This document shows positions 37,385-46,297 of a DNA stretch of 61,721 nt, one piece after another. Position 1 is the stretch's first letter, and each line of letters opens with the position of its first letter. The DNA comes from Mycetohabitans endofungorum (GTDB lineage Bacteria > Pseudomonadota > Gammaproteobacteria > Burkholderiales > Burkholderiaceae). A program made the translations under genes and the position numbers. The notes under the pieces were generated by a model that was given only the letters and a program-made list of their open reading frames with translations, searched no databases and was not told the DNA's origin. The DNA lies in contig NZ_PRDW01000014.1 in the NCBI RefSeq assembly GCF_002927045.1, forward strand, positions 1-61,721, in the 5' to 3' direction.

Positions 37385-37684
37385 ACCGGCCTGTGCGCGC
37401 TGACGCGCCAAGCCGAGGTGGCGGAGGGAATCCGGTTCAATGCCGTATTTTCGGCAAACTCGATCGATGCGCTGATGCACTACGTTGGCGTGGGGCTGGG
37501 CGTGACATTCTTGTCAGTCTATCCGGTGGAGCGCGAATTGGCCGCTGGTGTGCTCGTTGCACGGCGCACGACCAACGCCGTGCTCGAAAGTGCCAAGGCT
37601 CAGCTATTCGTGCGGCGCGGCCGTCGCCATTCGGCCGCCGTGCAAGCTTTTCTCGCGCAAATGCGACAGTCCGGCCTGTTCTAG
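37385..37684 (+). pseudogene. 3' remnant of a LysR-family regulator
   Basis: The frame reads FNAVFSANSIDALMHYVGVG, GLGVTFLSVYPVERELAAG, and ends AAVQAFLAQMRQSGLF, the typical last 95 residues of a LysR effector domain. The DNA-binding domain and start are missing; the upstream sequence belongs to the decarboxylase gene. The adjacent EamA exporter on the other strand may have been its former target. Confidence 0.6.
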
Positions 37685-38047
37685 CGTGCAAGCTGTCCGG
37701 CAATGACGCGGCTGGCTGGCGCGTCCGCCCGCCGCCGACGATCACCCCTCGTCAATCCCACTGCCGGGTCGCGCTGCCTCGCGCGTCCACGGCCGTGAAA
37801 ATACGATACGTTACGATGACGCGCTGCTCGCGCTTGAGCGTTCTTATACTTGCGTCGTTGCCCATTCTTGACAAGCAGGCGCTTAGACGTGAAAAAGATT
37901 CCCATCGCCACGTTGGTGGCGGGATCGACCGCTTCGGCGGCAAACGCATGGAGTGCCGTCACGCTTATGGCCTGATCGATGCCGGCCTGATTAGCGCGCT
38001 CTGCGCCGGCCGAATAAGCCGTGTGGTCCACAACGCGTTACACGTCG
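37685..38047. other. Intergenic stretch
   Basis: About 360 bases between the LysR remnant and the end of the exporter gene. Nothing convincing was seen. Confidence 0.4.
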
Positions 38048-38977
38048 CTATGATGGCTGCGAGCGAAGTCGCTCGATTAAGCCCGTGGTGAAGACGGTAC
38101 CGATCAGCACAATGGCGCAGCCTTCCATCATCCGTATTGATATGGATACCGAAAGGAATAGCGAATCCCAAAGGATGCCGAACACCGGAATCACGAATGT
38201 GGCGGTCATCGCGTGAGTCGGCCCACCGGTGGTGAGCAGACGAAAGTACAGTACATAGGCAACGCCGGTGCACGCCACGCCGAGCGCCAGCGCCGCGAGC
38301 CACGCCTGCATCGAAACCGGTGTCGCTGGCCACGCCCATGCGGCGAGCGGTAGTAGTACGATCGATGCGCCGACGAGGCTGCCGGCCGCGATCACTAATG
38401 GGTCGATGTCGGACAAATAGCGCTTCGTATAGCTGGCCGCGATACCCAGCAGCGCTGTGGCGGTGAGTCCCGCGGCGGCGGCCAGTGCAGTGGCCTGCGC
38501 GCACGGTGCCGCGCCTGCGATGCCGCTCGTTGCACTGATCTGATTTCCGACCAGCAGCGTCACGCCGGCGAAACAGAGCGCGATGCCTGAAACTCGCATG
38601 ATGCTGGGCCGGTCCCCGAGCCACAGGAACGCTACCAGCGTGCCCCACAGCGGTGCAGTCGCGTTGATCACGGAGGCCAGGCTCACCGACAGGGCAGGCA
38701 CGGCATACGCAAACAGGCAAAACGGCATCGCAGCGTTCATTACGCCGAGCACGAACAACGGCCACAGCTTGCGTTGCGAATCACGCCATTTTCCCTCCAC
38801 GCCTTTTCGCGTGATCAACAGCGCGATTAAGAAAGTAGCGCCGATCGACACACGCAACGCTACCATCGGCACGACGCCGAACTCCGCAACGCCGATGCGC
38901 ACAAAAAGAAACGACGTACTCCAAAGTGCTGCGAGCGCCAGCAAGTTGGCCACGTTGAACACCGATCGGGAGATCAT
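38048..38977 (-). CDS. EamA/DMT-family inner-membrane exporter
   Basis: A 309-residue transporter with about ten hydrophobic helices in two EamA repeats. The first repeat begins LLALAALWSTSFLFVRIGVAE and includes LPALSVSL-like NATAPLW, and the second repeat has ALALGVACTGVAYVLYFRL with FVIPVFGILWDSLFL. Such proteins export amino acids or metabolites. The C-terminal motif GCAIVLIGTVFTTG closes the second repeat. Substrate unknown. No good ribosome site was identified, but the start fits the family. Confidence 0.87.
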   Translation of the reverse strand: MISRSVFNVANLLALAALWSTSFLFVRIGVAEFGVVPMVALRVSIGATFLIALLITRKGVEGKWRDSQRKLWPLFVLGVMNAAMPFCLFAYAVPALSVSLASVINATAPLWGTLVAFLWLGDRPSIMRVSGIALCFAGVTLLVGNQISATSGIAGAAPCAQATALAAAAGLTATALLGIAASYTKRYLSDIDPLVIAAGSLVGASIVLLPLAAWAWPATPVSMQAWLAALALGVACTGVAYVLYFRLLTTGGPTHAMTATFVIPVFGILWDSLFLSVSISIRMMEGCAIVLIGTVFTTGLIERLRSQPS

Positions 38978-40394
38978 GCATAGCCTTCGCAGGGTGACCG
39001 GTATTGCACGTTACACGCATCGGCAAGTCCGGATGGGACAAGGACAACTAGGCAAGCACCACTGTGTAGCAGCCTATTCGAAAGCGCGAGCAGTATCGGT
39101 GGGGTCAGCGGAGGCGATTATATTTTTGGCGGATAACGTATGGTAAGCGGTAAGCGCAGCCGCCGCTGGCTGCTGTGAAGGACAGCCTATGGGTGGACTC
39201 GCCACTTATCATGGTAGTTTTTCATACCACGATAGCGTCACGACCTTGTGCGGGAAACGTGCCACATACCCCGTAAGCCGAATGGTAGAGAATTGAATTG
39301 GCCGCTGTGCATAGCCTGAAACGGTCCGTTACCGCGCATGTTAAGCGGGCAAAACGTCCGTGATCCGACAAAACGCTGTCGGGGTGCGCCGACGCGCAGC
39401 GCCGCCTCGCGCATTGTCTATTACATAGTATCAGCTTATCCGACTACTGCATCAGTGTGTCACGCTGCATTCCGGCTTCGCGTACGATTGTCGGCTCGAT
39501 GCCAATGGGCTTGTGCTTGGCTACGATCACCTGGCGGTTCGATGCTATCGACGTGGTCAATGCATCGGCGGGCGGCGCAGGCCGCAGCGGCATTGCACTG
39601 CCGAATGGCAGCATGCCGAGATTAATAGAAAGGCTCCGAATGACGCCATCGCTTTTTGCGAATAAAGCTGGTTACAGGAGACAAACCGGCGTAGTACCTG
39701 AGTGCTTTGTCGTTGCTTCCATCGCAATATCCCAGCACGACATGGTTTTTCGAACGAGTGGGGCACGTGTTCCGGATACTGACAGGATGTGCCAAACGTT
39801 CGGCCAGCACGTCAACGCCAAAGCTGGATGTGGCCATCGGTCGTATCGGGCGGCCGGCGGTCCTTTGAGTTGTAACATCAACACGATCACCACGAGCTTG
39901 TCGGCCGATGCGTTGATCTCGGGCGCACGAGGCGATCGCCACGGTGGCGGCTGTCCTGGCCGCATCGGTTGCTGTTGGCGCTGGCACGTACAATGGCGCC
40001 CGGCTGCGTCCCTGGGCAACGGCTCGCGCTGGATCGTGCGCCAGGCGCGCTGGACCATGTATTGGCGTTCCGTCTGCCGGGCGCTGGTGCGCGTGTTAGC
40101 CGCGCTTTGGCAAGAAGCCGCATCCTGGACGACGCGGCGTGACGCACTGGGGGAGCATTGCCGGATGCGCAACGCATCGAAAGCGAACGCCGATGCTGGT
40201 GCTTCACTTCGATCATACGGTTACGCAAACTCGAGCAGGGTGGCGCTCGGCCAGGGCGCGCCGCGCGGTTCGTCTCGAGGCTGCGCAACGGTGGTATCCG
40301 TGGGCGTTAATGGGTGGCGTGGTATTCCGGCTCGCGCCGCGTGTCAGGTCGTGCGGCCCGGCGACATCCCAGCGACAATCAGGAGCGCGTAAAA
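38978..40394. other. 1.4-kb stretch without a supported gene
   Basis: Several long frames run through this region on both strands, but none has recognisable domains, consistent codon bias or a ribosome site. The composition is mixed and looks like decayed DNA. One short string, TTTTTGGCGGATAA (near 39127), recurs at about 43330. Confidence 0.45.
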
Positions 40395-41228
40395 ATGATC
40401 GAAAGTACTGCGATCCTTGGCGTTGCGGTTGGCCTGGTGTTGGCATTGACCGGTGCAGGCGGTGCGATTCTTGCGGTACCGCTGCTGTTATTTGCGCTGG
40501 ATCTGAGCGTTGCGCGGGCTGGGCCGATAGCACTGCTTGCGGTGGGTATGTCGGCAGCGGTCGGCGCGGCAATTGGCTTGCGCAGCGGGATTGTCCGCTA
40601 CCGGGCGGCCGCGCTGATGGCGGTAAGCGGCATGGTTGGGTCGCCGATCGGCCTGTGGGCCGCGCGCTGGCTACCGAACGGGCCGTTGGCGCTCGTCTTT
40701 GCGTGCGTGTTGGCGTGGGTATCATGGCGCATGCTCCTTCAGAGCCGTGCGTGTGCCAGCCATTCGGATCGATGCGCGCCGTGCATGAGCATGTCACCGC
40801 CTTGTCAACTGGAGCACGCGAGCAGGCACTTCGTTTGGACTGTCTCCTGCGCGCGTGCCTTGATCGCGCTGGGTGCCGGTGCAGGATTTCTGTCCGGCTT
40901 GCTTGGGGTGGGGGGCGGCTTCGTGATCGTGCCGGCGCTCAGGCGAGCGACGAACGCGCCAATGCAGGCGATCGTCGCAACGTCGTTGGCGGTGGTCGCG
41001 TTGGTCTCGACGGCTGGCGTCGCCGCTAGTGCGCTGGCTGGACGGATGGACTGGCCAGTGGGCTTGCCGTTCGCCGCCGGTGCTGTCGTCGGCATGCTCG
41101 GTGGATGCCGAATCGCCGGGCGGTTGAGTGGACCTCGCCTGCAACAGTGTTTTGCGGTGGGGGCTGGGTTGGTTGCGCTTGGCATGATGGTCAAGGTGCT
41201 GTTTGCCTCGCGCGGTTGGTCGGCATGA
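40395..41228 (+). CDS. TauE/SafE-family membrane permease
   Basis: A 277-residue polytopic protein. Two TauE/SafE repeats are visible, each beginning with a Gly-rich helix: LGVAVGLVLALTGAGGAILAVP and FLSGLLGVGGGFVIVPALR. A polar, Cys-containing cytoplasmic loop (about residues 113-145) separates them. The family exports sulfite, sulfoacetate or related organic acids. AGGAGCG stands before ATG 40395. In other bacteria it often accompanies rhodanese or metallo-beta-lactamase genes; none is intact here. Confidence 0.87.
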   Translation: MIESTAILGVAVGLVLALTGAGGAILAVPLLLFALDLSVARAGPIALLAVGMSAAVGAAIGLRSGIVRYRAAALMAVSGMVGSPIGLWAARWLPNGPLALVFACVLAWVSWRMLLQSRACASHSDRCAPCMSMSPPCQLEHASRHFVWTVSCARALIALGAGAGFLSGLLGVGGGFVIVPALRRATNAPMQAIVATSLAVVALVSTAGVAASALAGRMDWPVGLPFAAGAVVGMLGGCRIAGRLSGPRLQQCFAVGAGLVALGMMVKVLFASRGWSA

Positions 41229-41566
41229 GCTACGGTGCGCGTGGCGATCCAGTGGGCTTGATCGCTGCGTCGAGCATTCGTGCGCTTGACGCTCGACGCG
41301 ACGAGCCCCCAGATTGGCGCAAGGATGCGTGCCGCCTGACGCGGATTGGCCCGCAGTCAGCCGCCGCACTGCGGTGAACAAGGCATCATATGTGCTGGCG
41401 AGGGCGACTACACCGGGCGTCGTGGTGGCGCATTCCTGGGGCCGATACATAGGGCGTGCAACGCTGGTTCTGAACTTGAAAGGCAAGGTGGCGATGCGGC
41501 TGGCGCGGCACGGCAGATCAGATAACCAAACCGGGCTATTTTCCTCTGTGGGATTACATCCGCTTA
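41229..41566. other. Intergenic stretch
   Basis: About 340 bases between convergent genes. Nothing recognisable was seen. Confidence 0.4.
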
Positions 41567-43063
41567 TCACTTTTTGCCCTTGCGCTTGGTTCCCGATGCA
41601 GGCTGCTTATTTCCTGAATTCAGTGAAGTCAGCTGGCTCATGCTGGGAATTTTGCCTTGGATATACAGTTTATAATGCTCGGCGTTTTTTGGAATATCAG
41701 TTAGCAAATGATGGGAGGGTCCGGATTGGTCGGTTTTCGTCCTGTCCTTGATAGAATCAAGAAATTTAATAATATTAATATATTCTTTACCTTTTTTATT
41801 AAGCATGTCTTTGTTAACGGATTGTGCATATTCGCTTTTTGGGTTGGGGAAGTCAAGTTCGCCCAGCTCGGATTCGTATTCCTCGTATGGTCTCTCAGCG
41901 CCCGGCACAAGGGTTATAATATATTCATATTCCCCTAATTTGCTATTATTAAAATTTTTTATATTTTGGTTACTTAACGCCATGCGCAATTCATCTGGGC
42001 GAATTTTGTCAAATGTGTGTTTTTTGTAGTTGATGCCTGTGTACAGTCCACCCAAGTGAGTTTTTGTAAACCTAAGGTTGTTGTAACTTTCTATATCTTT
42101 CATTTCACCGTTGAAGAGGATAAATTCCCAACACCATGGCTCGGTTTGCCTTTTTAAAAATCGATTAATAGTTTTTGCAACGCTGCTTGTGAGATTTTTT
42201 GAGTATTCGTCTTTGTTTTTCTCGTCTGATGGCTTTCCCTTCATCTCAATTTCTATGCGAAACGGATTATTTGTTCCGTTAAAATAACTTGGGGCTTTTT
42301 GTTCGGATAGTTTGAGAAGATGTTCGAGTGAAATAAAATTGCTTTCTTCTCCGTTTCGACGTATTTTATACAATTCTTCCGCATTTAAATGATCAATCGA
42401 TTTTTCTTCGTCGATGTGTGGATATGATGCGCTATCTGAAAGTTGTTCTTTTATTTTTCCTTCGTGGCTCAGAATTGGTATGTTATCTTTTGATAAAAAG
42501 ACATCACATTCAATGCCGTCGAGTCCGGGTTGCAATTTCGTGCCAGCAGCGTTAAATGCTGCCCGAAATGCACTTTCTGAATTTTCCGCGGGTCTATCGG
42601 TACGCCGCTTATCAGTAAGCTTAATCAGGCCGCCACGCGTTCGGTTGGTGGGGCCATGTCCCCGATGTGCAATAATACTAACGCCGTCACTACGCTGCGC
42701 CATTTTTAGACGTAGCGCTCTTTGTACTTCATCGACGATTGAGACATACGTTCCTTTATCTTGGCCTTCTTCTGCTCCTTTGAGTGATGAAACCAGCGGG
42801 CTAAGTCCATAATAGGCATTTGCTTCGCGAGCCGTAGTATTTTTATTCTTTTGTGCCTGAGTGATGGCTTTTTCTACTATCTCAATCACGCTTGAAGATA
42901 AGCCTTCGGGAACCGTTTCTTCTTTCCAGTCAGGGTCAAACTTATTATTTAATCCAAATACAACTGTTGCCACGATGTCATCGATATTTTCGATGTTTGC
43001 TCTATCTAAAAGTTGTAAGGATCGGTTGATTTTTCTAAATGGTCTTGTCTTAAATTCTTTCAT
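41567..43063 (-). CDS. GDPD-like phosphodiesterase, AT-rich, candidate effector
   Basis: A 498-residue protein with an N-terminal helical region (1-125), a catalytic TIM-barrel start at 129-200 and a long polar C-terminus ending in Lys-rich GTKRKGKK. Landmarks of glycerophosphodiester phosphodiesterases are all present: His133-Arg134-Gly135, Glu160-Asn161, Glu185-x-Asp187 and His200 (ILSHEG). The usual HD is HE here, and the rest of the barrel is diverged. The gene is strongly AT-rich compared with its neighbours and has no signal peptide, unlike periplasmic GlpQ. AAGG lies eight bases before the ATG. Its start overlaps the MDFD-leader frame by 14 bases, allowing translational coupling. A host-directed lipase-like role is inferred. 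Confidence 0.65.
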   Translation of the reverse strand: MKEFKTRPFRKINRSLQLLDRANIENIDDIVATVVFGLNNKFDPDWKEETVPEGLSSSVIEIVEKAITQAQKNKNTTAREANAYYGLSPLVSSLKGAEEGQDKGTYVSIVDEVQRALRLKMAQRSDGVSIIAHRGHGPTNRTRGGLIKLTDKRRTDRPAENSESAFRAAFNAAGTKLQPGLDGIECDVFLSKDNIPILSHEGKIKEQLSDSASYPHIDEEKSIDHLNAEELYKIRRNGEESNFISLEHLLKLSEQKAPSYFNGTNNPFRIEIEMKGKPSDEKNKDEYSKNLTSSVAKTINRFLKRQTEPWCWEFILFNGEMKDIESYNNLRFTKTHLGGLYTGINYKKHTFDKIRPDELRMALSNQNIKNFNNSKLGEYEYIITLVPGAERPYEEYESELGELDFPNPKSEYAQSVNKDMLNKKGKEYINIIKFLDSIKDRTKTDQSGPSHHLLTDIPKNAEHYKLYIQGKIPSMSQLTSLNSGNKQPASGTKRKGKK

Positions 43064-43223
43064 AATATACCCTTATGAATCTTGTTGGGTGTTCGTGCTT
43101 GTTGGCGTCGTTAGGACTAGAAAACGAGGCGGGGCAACCTCGGACAGAGTGACCGGCTTGCAGGCTCCCCATATGTAAGGCTACTTGAGCGTTGTTGGAT
43201 ACGGCATTCAGATCGAAGTCCAT
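43050..43223 (-). CDS. Orphan N-terminal leader of the MDFD (F-box effector) family
   Basis: A 57-residue frame starting MDFDLNAVSNNAQVALHMGS. The opening matches the start of the two F-box-like proteins (MDFDPNLASISAQV and MDFDLNAALNP), and the nucleotides before the ATG (GAGTTTGCCG) match those before the gene at 60808 (GAGTTTGCCA). After about 25 residues the similarity ends, and the frame stops 14 bases into the GDPD-like gene in another frame. It is either a decayed secretion-signal exon-like piece or a short leader peptide coupled to the GDPD-like gene. The frame is open further upstream to 43310, but the shared ATG is the natural start. Confidence 0.5.
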   Translation of the reverse strand: MDFDLNAVSNNAQVALHMGSLQAGHSVRGCPASFSSPNDANKHEHPTRFIRVYYERI

Positions 43224-44527
43224 CGGCAAACTCGGTAGTGAGTGAGACAAGCGCAACGCGGAGCGATACTGTGTGTGCAACAAGCTAGCCCAAAGCACGT
43301 GAAAAACCACGGGAGAGAATAGAAATGGCTAAGTTTTTGGCGGATAATGCATTGGTGATAAGCGTGCCATGTCAGCAAATTACGACAAATGGTCACCAGC
43401 GAGCCGAGTGGGTTGCTTGAGGTCATCGGCAAAGGCAACAAGCAGTGCGACCAATGCATTGATGCACTGCATGCGCATTGGCGCGATCGTGGTTGGCACG
43501 TGCAAGGTGTTGAGCGACGTGGCGCGACCAAGATCGTGGGTGTCAGAGCAAGTCTGGGTGAGAGGTGACGCGGGTCTTGCCGGTGCAGGAAGAATTCAAC
43601 ATTAGGCTATCGTCGCCCACTACCTTCGAAATTGACGGAGACACAAACTATCTATCTAACTGTTCGAAATTATTGGGCCATGACATGGCGCCTGGGGTCG
43701 GTACAGCGGTGTGCAGCGACAGCGGCTGATCGACACGCTTTACCAAAAAATCCAGCAGCAGAGTGCGTTACATGTGTGCGGGACGCTGGTGCAGATGCGC
43801 TGCTCCGGCAAGGGCAAGACCCGCAGGGTGTACCTGCGAAGTTATACGTCGACATAGTTCATCGGAATGTGCTCAATTATTTAGAACTGCGTTGTAAAGC
43901 AGACCTGGATTCATCGAAAATCCGCGGACGGACGAACCACTCGGATTGTAAGTTGCTGAGATGCTCGAGCGGCCATCACGTTTGCGCTATGCACCGGTCA
44001 AGCCGGTGATGCATCGGCGGTGCGAGTTGTTCGAGAGCCTGGAGGCGGTTGATCGTGCGCTGCACCTGGACGACGTAAGCGGGCATGCCAATAGCGTGAT
44101 GACATGATGAGACAAATGCCGCAGTCCAAAAAACTTGAACTTTTGTTGAACTTGTGAGAAATTTCCTTCCATCCGAACGATGGGGCATGCAGCGAAATGA
44201 GGCATGACGGTTCGCTGAGGCAAGTGCAGTACCGCGGTCTTCGATCCATGCAAGTGATGTTTGGGGCGCAATAATGAAAGAGAATACTGGCTTGACTCAA
44301 CGACACTCTCCTCAGGTACGCAGTCCACACGCAGCCTCTTTTCCCGACTATCAGTTTTACGAGCATGGCGGTAACGCCGCGTGATGACTGATCAAGCATA
44401 TTCACTTTTCTGCTCATTGTTTAACGGCTCGTGCTGACGCGTGTCGGCGTGATGCGGTGCTTTAATCAGCTGGTGCATGAATCGCTTTGCGTGCGAAGCG
44501 AAAGTGTTCCTTTTTTGGTAGAAAGGT
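43224..44527. other. 1.3-kb stretch with decayed fragments
   Basis: No intact gene is supported. A plus-strand piece near 44195-44270 reads EMRHDGSLRQVQYRGLRSMQ and resembles the C-terminal end of IS5/IS1182-type transposases (LRQxxYRGL), which is weak evidence. Another frame around 43632-44009 has no recognisable family. Confidence 0.35.
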
Positions 44528-45010
44528 ATGGGCGTTTTCGACGACGCATTCGATAAGCTTATCGGCAATGAAGGCGGTTATTCCAATAACCCTCAGGATC
44601 CGGGGGGCGAGACGATGTGGGGCGTGACCCAGCGCGTCGCGCGCGCATGGGGCTACACCGGCCCGATGCGAGAGTTACCGCGTGAGACAGCGAAACAGAT
44701 CGCCAAGGCCTTGTACTGGGATCCATTGCACTGTGACCGCTATGACGCACGGGTCGCATTTCAAATTTTTGATGCCAACTACAACGGTGGTCACGTTGTT
44801 ATCTGGATGCAGCAGGCCAGTGACGCATTCGCCGACGGCAAACTCGGGCCCAAGACGATCGCTGCGGTGCAGGCAGTCGATCCTGAGCTTTTCATTATGC
44901 GTTTTATTGCCGCGCGCTTGACTTACTTGACCGCACTGCAAACTTGGCCAAGCTTTGGCCGCGGCTGGGCGCGGCGCATCGCGACTAACTTAAGAGTGGC
45001 TGGAGGTTGA
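44528..45010 (+). CDS. Phage-type endolysin, GH108 N-acetylmuramidase
   Basis: A 160-residue peptidoglycan hydrolase. The catalytic motif FDKLIGNEGGYSNNP with Glu in EGGYS is the signature of GH108, followed by DPGGETMWGVT and a C-terminal peptidoglycan-binding region (ASDAFADGKLGPKTIAAV). Such proteins lyse the wall at the end of a phage cycle. AAAGG precedes the ATG. It overlaps no other phage gene except the holin next door, so it is a leftover lysis cassette or domesticated. Confidence 0.87.
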   Translation: MGVFDDAFDKLIGNEGGYSNNPQDPGGETMWGVTQRVARAWGYTGPMRELPRETAKQIAKALYWDPLHCDRYDARVAFQIFDANYNGGHVVIWMQQASDAFADGKLGPKTIAAVQAVDPELFIMRFIAARLTYLTALQTWPSFGRGWARRIATNLRVAGG

Positions 45011-45012
45011 CC

Positions 45013-45663
45013 ATGTTACCGATTGTTCTTGCACTCGCACAATTCGCGCCGCAGATTGCGCATTGGATTGGCGGCAGTCAAGCCGAGCAAGTGGCCCAAA
45101 AAGTAGTCAATATCGCCCAAACTGTCACGGGCACGAACACCCCAGAACAGGCACTGGCTGCGATCCAGGCAAACCCAGACCTTGCTTACCGGTTTCAGGA
45201 GTCGATCGTTGAGAGCCAGGTTGATCTGCAGCGCATTGCAGCGGATGTGGAAAAGACGCGCATTACGGCCAACGTGGAAACCGCGAAGACGAATGCGGCT
45301 GATCGCGCCAATGCCCGGCAAATGGCTTTGACTGAACACGATCACACTCCGCGTAACCTAGCCTATCTGTACACAGTTGGCCTATTTTTAGTGATTGGCG
45401 CGCATTTCTGGTTGCTGTTCGCTCGCATACCTGTCAATCCGGTCGCTTTTGGCGTGCTCGGCAATATTGAGGGGGTGCTGATCGCGATGGTGCTGGGTGC
45501 AAAAGAATTCTTTTTTGGCTCATCATCGACGGCAACCAAGCAGGCGGCGGTAATTACCAGCTTCGCGACCGATCCGGACACGCATGTGACAACCCAAACG
45601 ATGAATGGTGCACCAATGTCTGCTCAGGCAACGTTGCCCACTATAGCGAACGACAAATCATAA
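45013..45663 (+). CDS. Holin-like protein (GTA_holin_3TM type)
   Basis: A 216-residue protein: N-terminal amphipathic region with AHWIGGSQAEQVAQKVVNI and NPDLAYRFQ, a helical middle (ADVEKTRITANVETAKTNAA), and two or three hydrophobic segments near 118-170 (LAYLYTVGLFLVIGAHFWLLF; VLIAMVLGAKEFFFG). This pattern matches phage/gene-transfer-agent holins of the 3TM type. GGAGG lies six bases before ATG 45013. It follows the endolysin by two bases, forming a lysis pair with no other phage genes around. Confidence 0.75.
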   Translation: MLPIVLALAQFAPQIAHWIGGSQAEQVAQKVVNIAQTVTGTNTPEQALAAIQANPDLAYRFQESIVESQVDLQRIAADVEKTRITANVETAKTNAADRANARQMALTEHDHTPRNLAYLYTVGLFLVIGAHFWLLFARIPVNPVAFGVLGNIEGVLIAMVLGAKEFFFGSSSTATKQAAVITSFATDPDTHVTTQTMNGAPMSAQATLPTIANDKS

Positions 45664-46297
45664 ATATTAATTAAATGCTGCAAGCGAGTGCGGCAGTTTA
45701 GGCGTTACCGAGAGCGGTGCCAGTGCGAAGTGAAAAGGTGCATCTCATACGAATTGGCGTGTAAGCAACCGTTTGCTCCGAGCAGAGATAAGTCTGCCTG
45801 GGCAGATCGCAGAGTGCTAGCCGTCCATTTCTGCGCGCTTACAAAAATTCTACCCGCCGTACGGTAATTAATCGGTGCCGTTGGCTGCGAAATGTTGCAT
45901 GAATGCGACGCGGTCACCGCGTTGCCCGTAATCACAACAATATCGTCCCGAGCCACGCCGGCTGCCGTGTGCACCAGCAGCCTGATCAACGCGAGCCGCT
46001 GGCCAGGGCAACAAATCGACAAGGATTTAACATGCCGCGTCGCCTGGCACCGCGATGAGAATTGATAAGCGGCGGCACGCAGAAAAGCGCATCATAGGAT
46101 GATGGCATCATGAGCGCGAGTCGTGTTCATGTGCTGCAGTCGTCCCACGCGCGCGCAGTTGGACGGTTCAGCGGGCTGATTGCGCCGAGCTTGCAGGCTG
46201 GCGGGCTACGCTGGCCGGTCACGGCCACCATCGCGCCGCGGCCTGGTACGAACCATGCGCCAGCGCTGCCGATAAGCAACCCACAGAAGGGGTTGCG
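45664..46297. other. Stretch without a supported gene
   Basis: About 630 bases. Open frames on both strands have no recognisable family. A hairpin before the end of aceB is listed separately. Confidence 0.4.
46276..46296 (-). terminator. Hairpin just after the aceB stop codon
   Basis: GCAACCC and GGGTTGC arms with a seven-base loop, lying two bases past the malate synthase stop on the minus strand. The downstream T-run is poor, so an efficient intrinsic terminator is only possible. Confidence 0.4.

Noticed and set aside
39457-40392. 311-codon open frame as a gene
   Set aside because: No recognisable domain, Cys/Arg/Trp-rich text, no ribosome site, and strong overlap with frames on both strands; it looks like a chance frame in GC-rich DNA.
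40794-41570. Minus-strand frame across the TauE/SafE gene
   Set aside because: It is a shadow of the permease gene, which has clear membrane repeats on the plus strand.
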